A DNA stretch of 46,215 nt from Dechloromonas sp. (GCA_017302355.1 JAFLDQ010000007.1:1-46215); one strand, 5' to 3'; numbered from the stretch's first letter, positions 1 to 9,644 are shown. Notes: generated from the letters alone by a model not told the origin. Made by a program: numbers and translations.

Positions 1-11
1 GATAATTGCGG

Positions 12-1808
12 ATGGCTCACGATTCCACAAAACCGGCGGCAAGGGCGCGCAAGCTTTCGGCGCTGGCCGGCCTGTGGCCTTTCCTGCGGCCCTACCGGGC
101 GCGCGTCGCCCTCGCCTTCATCCTCCTCTGCCTCGCTTCGGCAACGATCCTGCTGGTGCCGCTGGCGTTTCGCGACCTGATCGACTTCGGCTTCGGCGAG
201 CGCGAGCGGCAAGGCGGGCGTCTGCTGGGCGACTTGAGCCTGAACGGGCACTTCGTCGCGCTGTTCGGGCTGGCGAGCATCTGGGCGCTGGCGGTGGCGG
301 CGCGTTACTACACCGTTTCGTGGGTCGGGGAGCGGGTCACCGCCGATCTGCGCAACGCTGTCTATGCGCGGGTGCTGGCGCAGTCGCCGCAGTTCTTCGA
401 GACGCTGCAGACGGGGGAAGTGCTGTCCCGGTTGACCGGCGACACGACGCTGATCCAGACCGTCGTCGGCAGTTCGATCTCGATGGGCCTGCGCAGCGTC
501 TTCCAGTTCATCGGCGGCATGGTCATGCTGGCGGTCACCAGCTTCTACCTGTTCTCGCTGAACCTCGGACTGATGGCCCTGCTGATCCTGCCGATCGTCG
601 CCATCGGCCGCAAGGTCAAGAAACTCTCGCGCGAATCGCAGGACCGGATCGCCGATGCGTCGGCGCTGGCGGGCGAAATCCTCAACGCCATGCCGACCGT
701 GCAGGCCTATACGCAGGAGGAACAGGAGGCCGGCCGGTTCGCCGCGCGCACGGAACTGAGTTTCGCCACCGGGATCCGGCGCACCCGGGTGCGCGCGGCG
801 CTCACGGCGCTGATCATCACCGCGGTGATGGGAACGATCATCTTCGTCCTCTGGATCGGTGCGCGCCAGGTCCATGCCGGCGCCCTGACCGGCGGCGAAC
901 TGGCCTCCTTCGTCCTGTATGCCGCCCTGGTCGCCGGCGCGGTCGGAACCATGGCCGAGGTCTGGGGCGACGTGATGCGCGCGGCCGGCGCGACCGAGCG
1001 CCTGCTCGACCTGCTGCATGCCCGATCCGCCATCCAGGAGACGGTACGGCCGCAGCCGCCGGTAGTCGCCGAACAGGCGGCGATCAGCTTCGCGCATGTC
1101 GTGTTCGCCTATCCGGCCCGCCCGCAAGTCCGCGCCCTTGACGACATCTGCCTCGACATCCCGCCCGGCGAGAGCGTGGCGCTGGTCGGGCCCTCCGGCG
1201 CCGGCAAGACCAGCCTGTTTCAGTTGCTGCTGCGTTATTACGATGTTTCCGGCGGCTGCATCCGGATCAACGGGCAGGACATCCGTCAGCTCAGCCTGCG
1301 CGACCTGCGCAAGGACATCGCCATCGTCCCGCAGGATCCGGTGATCTTTTCCGCGAACGCGCTGGAGAACATCCGCTACGGCCGGACTTCGGCGAGCGAC
1401 CGTGAGGTCGTGCAGGCGGCGCGGGCGGCGCTCGCCGACGAATTCATCGAGCGCCTGCCCGAGGGCTACCGGACCTTTCTCGGGGAGCGCGGCACGCGGC
1501 TGTCGGGCGGCCAGCGCCAGCGCATCGCGATCGCCCGCGCCATCCTCAAGGGCGCCCGCCTCCTGCTGCTCGACGAAGCGACCAGCGCCCTCGACGCCGA
1601 GTCCGAGATCCTGGTGCAGCGGGGTCTCAGCGCCGCCATGACGGGGCGGACGACGCTGATCATCGCCCATCGCCTGGCCACGGTGCAGAAGGCCGGCCGG
1701 ATCGTCGTCATGGACCACGGGCGCATCGTCGAGACCGGCACGCCGGAGGACCTGCGCCAGCTAGGTGGCCTGTACGCAAGGCTGGCGGCCCTGCAGCTCG
1801 ATTTCTGA
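12..1808 (+). CDS. ABC exporter, fused permease and ATPase (MsbA/LapB-like half transporter)
   Basis: Half-size ABC exporter that should dimerise in the inner membrane and couple ATP hydrolysis to export; the substrate cannot be read from sequence. An N-terminal six-helix membrane domain (about residues 20-310) is followed by a nucleotide-binding domain with Walker A GPSGAGKTS (near 392), signature LSGGQRQRIAIARA (near 497), Walker B LLLLDEATSALD (near 517) and the H-loop AHRLAT. At 598 aa it has the normal family length. I use the ATG at 12 rather than an in-frame TTG at 6 because the ATG fits the family start better; only 11 bases precede it, so its promoter and operon are out of view. It ends 34 bp before the convergent LysR gene. 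Lipid A flippase MsbA and multidrug or peptide exporters are equally possible by architecture. Confidence 0.9.
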   Translation: MAHDSTKPAARARKLSALAGLWPFLRPYRARVALAFILLCLASATILLVPLAFRDLIDFGFGERERQGGRLLGDLSLNGHFVALFGLASIWALAVAARYYTVSWVGERVTADLRNAVYARVLAQSPQFFETLQTGEVLSRLTGDTTLIQTVVGSSISMGLRSVFQFIGGMVMLAVTSFYLFSLNLGLMALLILPIVAIGRKVKKLSRESQDRIADASALAGEILNAMPTVQAYTQEEQEAGRFAARTELSFATGIRRTRVRAALTALIITAVMGTIIFVLWIGARQVHAGALTGGELASFVLYAALVAGAVGTMAEVWGDVMRAAGATERLLDLLHARSAIQETVRPQPPVVAEQAAISFAHVVFAYPARPQVRALDDICLDIPPGESVALVGPSGAGKTSLFQLLLRYYDVSGGCIRINGQDIRQLSLRDLRKDIAIVPQDPVIFSANALENIRYGRTSASDREVVQAARAALADEFIERLPEGYRTFLGERGTRLSGGQRQRIAIARAILKGARLLLLDEATSALDAESEILVQRGLSAAMTGRTTLIIAHRLATVQKAGRIVVMDHGRIVETGTPEDLRQLGGLYARLAALQLDF

Positions 1809-1842
1809 GCCGTGTCCAACGTGGCATGAGCCGATTGCCCGG

Positions 1843-2742
1843 TCAGGCCAGGGCTTGCGGAATCGCCTCGGCCAGGAAGTCGTAGACCGCCCGGATGCGC
1901 GCGCTCGAACGGATCTCACGGTGCACGGTGAGCCAGATCGGCAGCGACACGGGCAGGTCGGGGAGGACGCGCCGGACTCCGGGTTCCTTTCCCCCCAGCC
2001 AGATGCCGGTGAAACCGATCCCCAGTCCGGCGCGCAGCGCTTCCCAGAGCACGAGCTGGTCGTCGCTGCGGATGGCGAATCCCTCACGTCCGATCGACAG
2101 CCCCAGCTCCTGAAACCGGCGGATGATCAGATCGTCCTGGTCGAAACCGATCAGGTCGTGCTGCCGCAGGTCGGCCAGCGTTCGCGGAATGCCGCGCCGG
2201 CGCAGGTAATCCTCGTGCGCATAGGCGCCGATCGTCGAATCGGCAATGTGCCGGGTAATCAGCGAACCCTGGTCCGGTCGCACCATGCGGACGGCGATGT
2301 CGGCTTCGCGCCGCAGCAGGTTGCTGATCGCGTTGGACGCCACGACCTCGATCGCGATTCCCGGCTCCTCGGCCCGCAGCCTGGCGAGAATGGGCGGCAG
2401 GAGGTACACGGCCACCGTCTGGACGGCGGTGATGCGGACCGCGCCCGCCAACTGCTTGCTCTGGCCGGTAAGGATGCGGCCGATGGCGTCGGCGCTGTCC
2501 GCCATGGCGCGGGCCTGACCGGCGATGGAGAGCGCGACCTGGGTCGGCACGAGGCCGCGTCCCGTGCGCTCGAACAATGCCATGCCGAGCTGGCGTTCGA
2601 GTTCCGCGACATGCCGCCCGAGGGTGGGCTGGCTGCTGCCGAGGCGCCGGGCCGCAGCGAGCAGACTTCCTCGTTCGAGAACCGCCAGGAACGAGCGCAT
2701 CAACGTCCAGTCGAAGCGGGCGCCGGCCTGCGAGCTATTCAT
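1843..2742 (-). CDS. LysR-family transcriptional regulator
   Basis: A 299-aa LysR-type regulator. The winged helix-turn-helix lies at about residues 10-75 (FDWTLMRSFLAVLERGSL, then AARRLGSSQPTLGRHVAELE), followed by a linker helix and a periplasmic-binding-protein-like effector domain (from about 95) typical of the family. Length is normal. It is divergent from the small membrane-protein gene at 2835 with 92 bp between the two starts; LysR proteins often control the divergent neighbour and repress themselves, but no clear T-N11-A operator stands out here. It is convergent with the ABC exporter. The effector and target genes are unknown. Confidence 0.92.
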   Translation of the reverse strand: MNSSQAGARFDWTLMRSFLAVLERGSLLAAARRLGSSQPTLGRHVAELERQLGMALFERTGRGLVPTQVALSIAGQARAMADSADAIGRILTGQSKQLAGAVRITAVQTVAVYLLPPILARLRAEEPGIAIEVVASNAISNLLRREADIAVRMVRPDQGSLITRHIADSTIGAYAHEDYLRRRGIPRTLADLRQHDLIGFDQDDLIIRRFQELGLSIGREGFAIRSDDQLVLWEALRAGLGIGFTGIWLGGKEPGVRRVLPDLPVSLPIWLTVHREIRSSARIRAVYDFLAEAIPQALA

Positions 2743-2834
2743 TATCGAGATCGTGGTATGTCATTGCATGCAATTGTGTAGCATGGCGCGGTTCTGCACA
2801 ATGGGGGCTCCTGCAACATCAGAAGGAGTACATC

Positions 2835-3077
2835 ATGTATCCGAATCCTCTCATCAGCGCCGCTCCGCTCGTCCTGATCGTATTGGCGTGCGGCATCGCT
2901 TCCTTTCTGATCCTGGCGATTTCCGTCGTCCGCGATGCACTCGCCCGGCGCCCGGGCCATCCGGCGCCGGCAAGACCGGCGCCCGCTGCCGGGCAGGCGA
3001 CCCCGGCGCAACGGGCGCAAGGTTCACGGCGGCAGCCGGGAGCCGGCCACCGCTGGTTCAAGCCGTGCGCCTCGTGA
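2835..3077 (+). CDS. Small single-pass membrane protein
   Basis: An 80-aa protein not matched to a named family. A strong Shine-Dalgarno AGAAGGAG (2821-2828) sits seven bases ahead of the ATG and fixes this start over longer in-frame possibilities. Residues about 9-33 (SAAPLVLIVLACGIASFLIL) form one hydrophobic helix; the remainder is a Pro/Ala/Arg-rich cytoplasmic tail of low complexity. It is divergent from the LysR gene, so it is a candidate target of that regulator. Its end is 82 bp from the convergent clsB stop. Function is unknown. Confidence 0.65.
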   Translation: MYPNPLISAAPLVLIVLACGIASFLILAISVVRDALARRPGHPAPARPAPAAGQATPAQRAQGSRRQPGAGHRWFKPCAS

Positions 3078-3159
3078 GCCCTGGCCGGATCGATGGCTTC
3101 CGTTCAGCCATGCCGCGCGGGGGCCATCGTCGAGCGTTGCGAGCGGGAAGGGGCGCCGC

Positions 3160-4356
3160 TCAGGAGCTGGCGCCCGGCGTCTGCCCATCCGACGGCCAGT
3201 GCTTGTGGCCGTAGCCGGTCAGCCCGACGACGGCCCGGACGAGTACGTAGCTGAGCCAGCGCACGGTTCGCAGGTACCAGGGGTGGGTGGTGAGTTCGCC
3301 GGCCAGCACTTCGCGCGCGCCGCTGGCGATGGCGTGGCCCACGCTGACATGCAGTTCGGCCGCAAATGCCGGGTTGCGCACGAACAGGTTTGCCTCCTTG
3401 GCCAGCAGCAGGCTGAACGGGTCGATGTTGGACGAGCCGACCGTCGCCCAGACGCGGTCGATGACGGCGACCTTGGCGTGCATGAAACTCTTCTCGTACT
3501 CGTAGATGCGCATCCCGGCCTTGAGCAAGGCCGCGTATAGCGTCTGCGTCGCGTAGCGGAGCAGCGGGTGATCGGTCTTGCCCTGGAGCAGGATGGTGAT
3601 CCGCACCCCGCGCCTGGCCGCCGCATGCAGCGCCAGGCCGAAGCGCAGGCCCGGCAGGAAGTAGGCGTTGGCGATCAGGATTTCATCCCGCGCGCCGTTG
3701 ATCGCCGTGATATAGGCCTGCAGGATGTCGTTGCGGTGGCGGATGTTGTCGCGGATGAGCAAGGCCGCTTCCTGCTCGCCGGTGATCTCGTACCCCGGGG
3801 TGACCGGAACGGCAGGGCGAAAGCGGCGCCGGAATTTCGCCCAGGAAACGATTTCCCACATGCGCCGGGCGGCGTGGTGAATCTGGCGCAACGCCGGTCC
3901 TTCGATGCGCACGGCGTAGTCATAGCGCGGTCGCATGTCTTCCGGCGCGTTGTCGTCGTCGACGATGTTGATGCCGCCGACGAAGGCGACGCGGGCATCG
4001 ATGACGACCAGCTTGCGGTGCAGGCGGCGCAGGCGGTGGCGGCGCAGATGAAAGGGGCTGATCTCGGGCCGGTAGAAGATCGAGCGGACGCCGGCGGCGG
4101 TCAGTCGCGGCAGGAAGTCGGCGCGGAAATTGCGGGCGCCAAAGCCGTCGACCGTGACATTGACCTCGACACCGCGCGCGGCGGCGCCGGCGAGGGCGCC
4201 CGCGACTTGATGGCCGATTGTATCGTCGGCAAAGATGTAGCTTTCGAGGTAGATCTCGGCGCGTGCCGCCGCGATGTCGGACAGCAGAGCGGGAAAATAC
4301 TCGGGGCCGGAATTGAGCAAAGTGATCCGGTTTCCGGCCAGGAACTCAGCGGGCAT
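3160..4356 (-). CDS. clsB: Cardiolipin synthase B-type phospholipase D family protein
   Basis: Phospholipase D superfamily protein of the ClsB (YbhO) type, which makes cardiolipin from phosphatidylglycerol, and in some bacteria uses phosphatidylethanolamine, at the inner membrane. Both HKD motifs are present: HRKLVVIDARVAFVGGIN in the first half and HAKVAVIDRVWATVGSSNID in the second. The reading frame is open to 4455, but the start MPAEFLAGNRITLL at 4356 gives about 398 aa, matching the family, and overlaps the upstream EEP gene by only 11 nt, implying translational coupling. No N-terminal membrane helices are present, as expected for ClsB rather than ClsA. The pairing with a YbhP-like gene matches the E. 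coli ybhP-clsB arrangement; a ybhN homologue does not follow here. Confidence 0.88.
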   Translation of the reverse strand: MPAEFLAGNRITLLNSGPEYFPALLSDIAAARAEIYLESYIFADDTIGHQVAGALAGAAARGVEVNVTVDGFGARNFRADFLPRLTAAGVRSIFYRPEISPFHLRRHRLRRLHRKLVVIDARVAFVGGINIVDDDNAPEDMRPRYDYAVRIEGPALRQIHHAARRMWEIVSWAKFRRRFRPAVPVTPGYEITGEQEAALLIRDNIRHRNDILQAYITAINGARDEILIANAYFLPGLRFGLALHAAARRGVRITILLQGKTDHPLLRYATQTLYAALLKAGMRIYEYEKSFMHAKVAVIDRVWATVGSSNIDPFSLLLAKEANLFVRNPAFAAELHVSVGHAIASGAREVLAGELTTHPWYLRTVRWLSYVLVRAVVGLTGYGHKHWPSDGQTPGASS

Positions 4357-5098
4357 GCCTTGCCAGATGGGCCGACAACGCGGCGTGATCGGAAATGGCC
4401 GACCACGGTTGCCCGAAGTGAACCTCGGTGCGGCGCACCTTGAACCCGCGCACATAGATGCGATCGAGGCGGAACATCGGCAGGACGGCGGGGTAACTGC
4501 GCACCGGCGCGCCCTTCCGGTTGCTGAAGACTTCGGTCAGACCCAGCCGCTTTGCCAGTTGGCGGCCGGCCCGGTTGCTCCAGTCGTTGAAATCGCCGGC
4601 GATGATCAGCGGCTCATTGGTCCCGGAAACGGTTTCGAGATAATCGGCCAGCGCGGCGACCTGCAGGCGGCGCGAATAGCCGAACAGCGAGAGATGGACG
4701 CAGACGCAGTGCGCCCCCAGGCCACCCGGCAATTCGATCCGGCAGTGCAGCAGGCCACGCTTCTCGAACCGGAGATGGGTGACATCCTGGTTGTGCGCAT
4801 GCAGGATGGGAAAGCGCGAGAGGATCGCGTTGCCGTGATGGCCGTGGTCGTAGATCATGTTGCTGCCATAGGCGGCGTCGTGCCACACCTCCTCGGCGAG
4901 GAATTCGTGCTGGGGCTCGGCCGGCCAGTCGTCGTGATTCTCGGCATGACCGAGATGCAGCCCCTGGACCTCCTGGAGGAAGACGATGTCCGGATTGAGG
5001 CAGCGCAGCCGCTCGCGCAACTCATGCACCATCATGCGCCGGTTGAACTGCGAGAAGCCCTTGTGGATATTGAAGGTCGTTATATGAAGTGACGACAT
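4346..5098 (-). CDS. Endonuclease/exonuclease/phosphatase family protein, YbhP-like
   Basis: A 250-aa member of the EEP (DNase I-like) metal-dependent phosphoesterase fold. Motifs in order are TTFNIHKG near the N-terminus, IVFLQEVQG (metal-binding Glu), GNAILSRFPI, HLSLFGYSRR, GDFNDW (catalytic Asp/Asn) and the C-terminal SDHAALSA (catalytic Asp-His). It is the first gene of a two-gene minus-strand unit with clsB, overlapping it by 11 nt. In E. coli the same pair (ybhP, clsB) is adjacent, so a role in phospholipid or headgroup metabolism is a reasonable inference, but the substrate of YbhP is not established. The ATG at 5098 is the natural start, placing FNIHKG at the expected distance. Confidence 0.88.
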   Translation of the reverse strand: MSSLHITTFNIHKGFSQFNRRMMVHELRERLRCLNPDIVFLQEVQGLHLGHAENHDDWPAEPQHEFLAEEVWHDAAYGSNMIYDHGHHGNAILSRFPILHAHNQDVTHLRFEKRGLLHCRIELPGGLGAHCVCVHLSLFGYSRRLQVAALADYLETVSGTNEPLIIAGDFNDWSNRAGRQLAKRLGLTEVFSNRKGAPVRSYPAVLPMFRLDRIYVRGFKVRRTEVHFGQPWSAISDHAALSAHLARHAR

Positions 5099-5743
5099 GC
5101 TTGCATGTGTTTGTGAAGGCTCCTGTCCTCGCGTCGAATTCCGGCCACCTGTCTGGCCACGCGTCGGGCAGCCGCCGGGAAACCGATCCTTTTCATGCCA
5201 ACAGTGTATACGCTAGCGACCCGACTCCAAAACGGGCCGCGCGGATCAACGCTTGCCCATCATCTCCACGGCCATTTCCGCCGAGCAGGATACCGGGGTG
5301 AACCGCTATTCCTTGCCTCCGCGCAACATTTGCCCGGGAATGAAGCGGCCAGGCCGGAGCGCTGATCGACCATGGGCGGTTGGCCGTGCCAGCAGATGCG
5401 ACAGCATCAGGACGGCGACGGCGGCGAAGCCATGCGCCTGCCCGCGCTGCCAAGGCCTTGGCATTAGCGCCGGCGGTCCGGTCGATGTCGCGCATCGTCT
5501 GGCCGATCTTGTCGTAACGTCTTGCGCGGAACGCTTCGAGCGGATTCGGGAAGGCGCGGAGAGGTTCGCCCCGCAGTTCGCCGATTCCTTCCCCGCCGCC
5601 GCGATGGAGCACGAGACGGCCGACTTCCAACGTGTCGCGCGGACGGAATTTTCGGATTGACGATGGGCGGCAAGAGCGAAGATACTCGCGGCGGGAGGGG
5701 GTGAATCTTTTTGTCGTTACAACCACGCAGAGAGGAGACATCA
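5099..5743. other. Intergenic region of about 640 bp without a supported gene
   Basis: The stretch between the YbhP-like gene and the aldehyde dehydrogenase is open in long frames on both strands (plus 5253-5660; minus 5193-5777), but neither product resembles a family I know and both look Arg/Pro-rich. It may hold the promoter of the dehydrogenase and a decayed gene. No sigma-54 -24/-12 pair and no clear terminator stand out. A short TGTATACG word lies at about 5207-5214, without a convincing -35 partner. Confidence 0.4.
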
Positions 5744-7264
5744 ATGATCTACGCTTTTCCTGGCGCCGCCGGCGCAACGATCGAGTACGGCAGCAGATAC
5801 GACAACTTCATTGGCGGACGGTGGGTGCCGCCTGTCAAGGGGCAGTACTTCGACGTCGTAACGCCGATCACCGGCCAGCCTTACACCCAGGTCGCGCGGT
5901 CCACGGCCGAAGACATCGAGCTGGCGCTCGACGCGGCTCATGCCGCAGCCGACCGCTGGGGGCGAACTCCGGCAGCCGACCGCTCGAACGTTCTGCTCAA
6001 GATCGCCGACCGGATCGAGGCCAACCTCGAACGGCTCGCCTACGCCGAGACGGTCGACAACGGCAAGCCGATGCGCGAAACGCTGAACGCCGACATCCCG
6101 CTTTCAGCCGATCACTTCCGCTACTTCGCCGGCGCGCTGCGCGCCCAGGAAGGCGGTATCAGCGAGATCGACGAGATGACGGTGGCCTACCATTTCCACG
6201 AGCCGCTCGGGGTGGTCGGCCAGATCATTCCCTGGAACTTCCCGGTGCTGATGGCTGCCTGGAAACTCGCCCCGGCGCTCGCCGCGGGCAACGCGGTGGT
6301 GCTGAAGCCGGCAGAGTCGACGCCGGTGAGCATCCTGATCTTCATCGATCTGATCGCCGACCTGCTGCCGCCCGGAGTTCTGAACATCGTCAATGGCTAT
6401 GGCCGCGAAGCAGGGCTGCCGCTGGCGACCAGCAAGCGGATCGCCAAGATTGCCTTCACGGGGTCGACGACGACCGGCCGGGTGATCGCCCAGGCCGCGG
6501 CCAACAACCTGATCCCGGCGACGCTCGAACTCGGCGGCAAGTCGCCGAACGTCTTCTTCGAGGATGTCATCGCGGCTGACGACGGTTTCCTCGACAAGGC
6601 GATCGAGGGTCTCGTGCTCTTCGCCTTCAACCAGGGGGAAGTGTGCACCTGCCCATCGCGGGCGCTGATCCACGAGACGATCTACGACCGTTTCATCGAG
6701 CGCTGCCTGCCGCGCATCGCGGCGATCAAACAGGGCAACCCGCTGGATACCGAGACGATGCTCGGCGCGCAGGCGTCGAAGGAGCAACTGACCAAGATCA
6801 CGTCCTATCTCGACCTTGGACGTCAGGAAGGCGCCGAAGTCCTCATCGGCGGAGCCCAGGCAGCGCTTGGCGGCGAGCTTGCCGGCGGCTATTACGTGCA
6901 GCCGACCTTGTTCAAGGGGCATAACCGGATGCGCATCTTCCAGGAGGAGATCTTCGGCCCGGTGCTCGCGGTGACCACCTTCCGCGACGAGGCGGAGGCG
7001 CTCGCGATCGCCAACGACACGCTCTATGGACTCGGCGCCGGGGTGTGGACGCGCAACGGCAACCTCGCCTACCGCATGGGCCGCGGCATCAAGGCCGGCC
7101 GGGTGTGGACCAACTGCTACCACGCATACCCGGCGCACGCCGCGTTCGGCGGATACAAGGAGTCGGGCATCGGACGCGAGACGCACAAGGTGATGCTCGA
7201 TCACTACCAGCAGACGAAGAATCTGCTGGTCAGCCATTCCGAGCAGAAGCTCGGCTTCTTCTGA
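5744..7264 (+). CDS. exaC: NAD-dependent aldehyde dehydrogenase (ExaC/AcoD type)
   Basis: A 506-aa class III-superfamily aldehyde dehydrogenase oxidising acetaldehyde or similar short aldehydes to acids with NAD. Visible motifs are [20 protein letters not shown] (cofactor-binding Asn), [26 protein letters not shown] (general-base Glu) and [16 protein letters not shown] with the catalytic Cys near residue 301. The frame is open from 5711, but AGAGGAG at 5729-5735 and the family start [11 protein letters not shown] support 5744. The DUF779 gene follows after 72 bp, the usual partner of this enzyme group in proteobacteria, so the two are probably co-transcribed for ethanol or alcohol catabolism. 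Substrate choice among short aldehydes is not decided by sequence. Confidence 0.9.
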   Translation: MIYAFPGAAGATIEYGSRYDNFIGGRWVPPVKGQYFDVVTPITGQPYTQVARSTAEDIELALDAAHAAADRWGRTPAADRSNVLLKIADRIEANLERLAYAETVDNGKPMRETLNADIPLSADHFRYFAGALRAQEGGISEIDEMTVAYHFHEPLGVVGQIIPWNFPVLMAAWKLAPALAAGNAVVLKPAESTPVSILIFIDLIADLLPPGVLNIVNGYGREAGLPLATSKRIAKIAFTGSTTTGRVIAQAAANNLIPATLELGGKSPNVFFEDVIAADDGFLDKAIEGLVLFAFNQGEVCTCPSRALIHETIYDRFIERCLPRIAAIKQGNPLDTETMLGAQASKEQLTKITSYLDLGRQEGAEVLIGGAQAALGGELAGGYYVQPTLFKGHNRMRIFQEEIFGPVLAVTTFRDEAEALAIANDTLYGLGAGVWTRNGNLAYRMGRGIKAGRVWTNCYHAYPAHAAFGGYKESGIGRETHKVMLDHYQQTKNLLVSHSEQKLGFF

Positions 7265-7336
7265 TCATCGCCGATCCCCCGGCAGACGATCTTTCGCCTG
7301 CCGGGGCACCCGGCGCCCCTTTTCCGGGAGTGAACC

Positions 7337-7705
7337 ATGGTGCCACGAGTCATCGCCACGGATGCCGCGCTGGATCTCATCGATCTGCTCAGGAAGAAGC
7401 ATGGTCCCGTGTTTTTCCATCAGTCCGGCGGTTGCTGCGACAACAGCGCGGCCAACTGCTACCTCCCCGGAGAGCTGACCATCGGTCCCGGTGACGTCTA
7501 CCTCGGAGACATCGGCGGCTGCCCGTTCTACATCGGGAAGGCCCAGTACCAGTACTGGAAGCACACACAACTGATCATCGACGTGATCGACGGATTCGGC
7601 GGGACCTTCTCGCTCGAAGGCCCCGAAGGCAAGGCCTTCCACACCCGCTCCCGCGTGTTCAGCGACGAGGAACTGGCCGAGGTTTCGCAAGCAGTCGACG
7701 AATAG
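7337..7705 (+). CDS. DUF779 family protein, aldehyde dehydrogenase partner
   Basis: A 122-aa DUF779 protein. Conserved features are FFHQSGGCCDNSAANCY near residues 26-42, the block GDVYLGDIGGCPFYIG and a C-terminal charged helix. The paired Cys residues (GGCCDNSAANC) suggest metal or redox chemistry but no activity is established for the family. It follows the aldehyde dehydrogenase on the same strand after 72 bp, a linkage seen repeatedly in proteobacteria, so a supporting role for that enzyme is inferred. An SD-like GGGAG lies just ahead of the ATG (about 7327-7331). Confidence 0.87.
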   Translation: MVPRVIATDAALDLIDLLRKKHGPVFFHQSGGCCDNSAANCYLPGELTIGPGDVYLGDIGGCPFYIGKAQYQYWKHTQLIIDVIDGFGGTFSLEGPEGKAFHTRSRVFSDEELAEVSQAVDE

Positions 7706-7708
7706 GCC

Positions 7709-7740
7709 GGGAGTCCGCCGGTTGGGGCTGGCCGACTCCC
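7709..7740. terminator. Weak inverted repeat between convergent genes
   Basis: GGGAGTC (7709-7715) is complementary to GACTCCC (7734-7740) with an 18-nt loop. It lies directly after the DUF779 stop and before the convergent nadA stop. No T-tract follows, so a bidirectional terminator is only a possibility. Confidence 0.3.
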
Positions 7741-7820
7741 AACCCGGTGACGCCTGAAAAATTTGTCTGCTGAATGCAATAGGTCGTCACCCGCAGGGCC
7801 GCGGACTTGCTCATCCACGT

Positions 7821-8918
7821 TCAGGAAATCGCCAGCATGCGGTCGAGGGCCAGTCTCGCCAGCCGGGCCTCGTGTTGCGGAACCAGTATCCGGTTGACGA
7901 CGTTGCCGGCGACCAGATTTTCCAGCGTCCACGCCAGATGCTGCGGGTCGATGCGCTGCATGGTCGAGCACATGCAGATGGTCGTCGCCATGAACTGGAC
8001 GATCTTGTCCTGCGGCAGGACCTCGCTGGCCAGGCGGTCGACGAGGTTGAGTTCGGTGCCGACCAGCCAGCGCGTGCCCGCCGGCGCGTCCTTGATGGTC
8101 CTGACGATGTGCTCGGTCGAGCCGACGTAATCGGCGGCGGCGCAGACCTCGAAGTTGCACTCGGGGTGGGCGATGACCAGGCCGTCCGGATACTTGGCGC
8201 GAAAGGCGTCGATGTGCGATTTCTGGAACATCTGGTGCACCGAGCAGTGGCCCTTCCACAGCAGGATGCGGGCCTTCCCGATCTGGCCGGGGGTCAGGCC
8301 GCCGAGTTCGAGGTCGGGGTCCCAGACGACCATCTCGTCCAGTGGAATTCCCAGTCTGTGGCCGGTCCACCGCCCGAGATGCTGGTCGGGGAAGAAAAGG
8401 ATCTTGGGCCGGTGCGCGAACGCCCATTCGGCGATGGTCCCAGCGTTGGACGATGTACACACGATGCCGCCATGTTCGCCGCAGAATGCCTTCAGATCGG
8501 CGGCTGAATTGATGTAGGTGACCGGCGTGACCGCGCTCTCGACGGCGAGGACTTCACCCAGCTCGCGCCAGCAGCGCTCGACCTTGGCCAGGTTGGCCAT
8601 GTCGGCCATCGAGCAGCCGGCGGCAAGGTCGGGCAGGATGGCGATCTGCTCCGGAGCGGTCATGATGTCGGCCACCTCGGCCATGAAATGCACGCCGCAG
8701 AAGATGACATATTCCGAATCGGTCTGCGCGGCCAGCTTGGCCAGCTTCAGCGAATCGCCGGTCAGGTCGGCATGCTGGTAGATGTCGGCCCGCTGATAAT
8801 GGTGGCAGAGGATGACGGCTCTCCTGCCGAGGCGGGCGCGGGCGGCGCTGATGCGCTCCTGGCAGTCCCCGTCGGGCAGGCTGTTGAAGGGCTTGAAGGC
8901 GATTGCGGTCGATTGCAT
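7821..8918 (-). CDS. nadA: Quinolinate synthase
   Basis: NadA condenses iminoaspartate (from NadB) with dihydroxyacetone phosphate to quinolinate in NAD synthesis, using a [4Fe-4S] cluster in the cytoplasm. The 365-aa product has the family triplicated fold signatures: LCHHYQRADIYQ (substrate His), DSLKLAKLA, three cluster cysteine contexts (AGCSMADMA near residue 102, HPECNFEV, and CMCSTMQRIDPQHL near the C-terminus) and GTELNLVDRLA. The frame is open to 9251, but the family start MQSTAIAFKPF at 8918 is used; the upstream part is Arg-rich and not NadA-like. The rhodanese gene lies 32 bp upstream on the same strand, so the two are probably one transcript. Confidence 0.94.
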   Translation of the reverse strand: MQSTAIAFKPFNSLPDGDCQERISAARARLGRRAVILCHHYQRADIYQHADLTGDSLKLAKLAAQTDSEYVIFCGVHFMAEVADIMTAPEQIAILPDLAAGCSMADMANLAKVERCWRELGEVLAVESAVTPVTYINSAADLKAFCGEHGGIVCTSSNAGTIAEWAFAHRPKILFFPDQHLGRWTGHRLGIPLDEMVVWDPDLELGGLTPGQIGKARILLWKGHCSVHQMFQKSHIDAFRAKYPDGLVIAHPECNFEVCAAADYVGSTEHIVRTIKDAPAGTRWLVGTELNLVDRLASEVLPQDKIVQFMATTICMCSTMQRIDPQHLAWTLENLVAGNVVNRILVPQHEARLARLALDRMLAIS

Positions 8919-8950
8919 ACAGGTCTCGGAAAGATGATGCGGGGAAAGGA

Positions 8951-9403
8951 CTACCCTTGGCGCCAGGGCAGTCCCGCATGACGCCAGCCGCCACAGGCGC
9001 CGCGATGGCCGTTGGCGTCCTTGTCGCCCTCGAACCCCTCGAGGATATTGTAGCAATCGCCATACCCGGTCTCGCTCGCCAGTCGCGCCGCGGCATCCGA
9101 GCGGCCGCCGCTGCGGCAGAGAAACAGGACCAGCGCTTCGCGATCGACCTGGCGCATCAGTTCGGTGGCGAAATTGGGGTTCCGCCCACCGCCCGGGTAG
9201 AGGTTCCACTCGATCTCGACAGCGCCGGGAACGCGGCCCACCCAGTCCCATTCGGCGCGGGTGCGCACGTCGACCAGCCGGGCGCCGGGCGCCAGGCGCA
9301 AGAGGTCGAAGGCTTCCTGCGGCGTCAGCGCGCCTTCGTAAGGCAGGCCCATGGCCTTGGCCCGCTGTTGCGCGAGGGTGAGGATCTCCGATAGCTTGCC
9401 CAT
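8951..9403 (-). CDS. Single-domain rhodanese-like sulfurtransferase
   Basis: A 150-aa protein with one rhodanese domain: VDVRTRAEWDWVGRVPGAVE, then the active-site loop LFLCRSGGRSD with the persulfide-forming Cys, and GYGDCYNILEGFEGD near the end. An N-terminal helical stretch of about 35 residues (MGKLSEILTLAQQRAKAMGL) precedes the domain. The frame is open to 9730, but the ATG at 9403 starts the conserved part. It lies 32 bp upstream of nadA. Supplying sulfur to, or repairing, the NadA iron-sulfur cluster is an attractive inference but is not shown. Its promoter must lie in the same intergenic region as the glnA control sites. Confidence 0.87.
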   Translation of the reverse strand: MGKLSEILTLAQQRAKAMGLPYEGALTPQEAFDLLRLAPGARLVDVRTRAEWDWVGRVPGAVEIEWNLYPGGGRNPNFATELMRQVDREALVLFLCRSGGRSDAAARLASETGYGDCYNILEGFEGDKDANGHRGACGGWRHAGLPWRQG

Positions 9404-9644
9404 AATCCGCAACCGTTGGAATTCGAGGCCGATAGTATAGGGCACGGCGAATCGCTCTCGATCAACTCCGTCACAGGCAGCCATCCCCGGTAATGGCCGG
9501 TCGCGGCCCTGCGGCGGTGCGGCGCGACCGGCGTCCGTGCGGACGCCAACCTGGCTTCCGCGAGGGACAGCGCTTCGCCGAGTCGGTCGGCCACCGGGAG
9601 GCATCGCCGGCCTCCCGGCGCGCCGGGGCGGCAGCGCCATGGAC

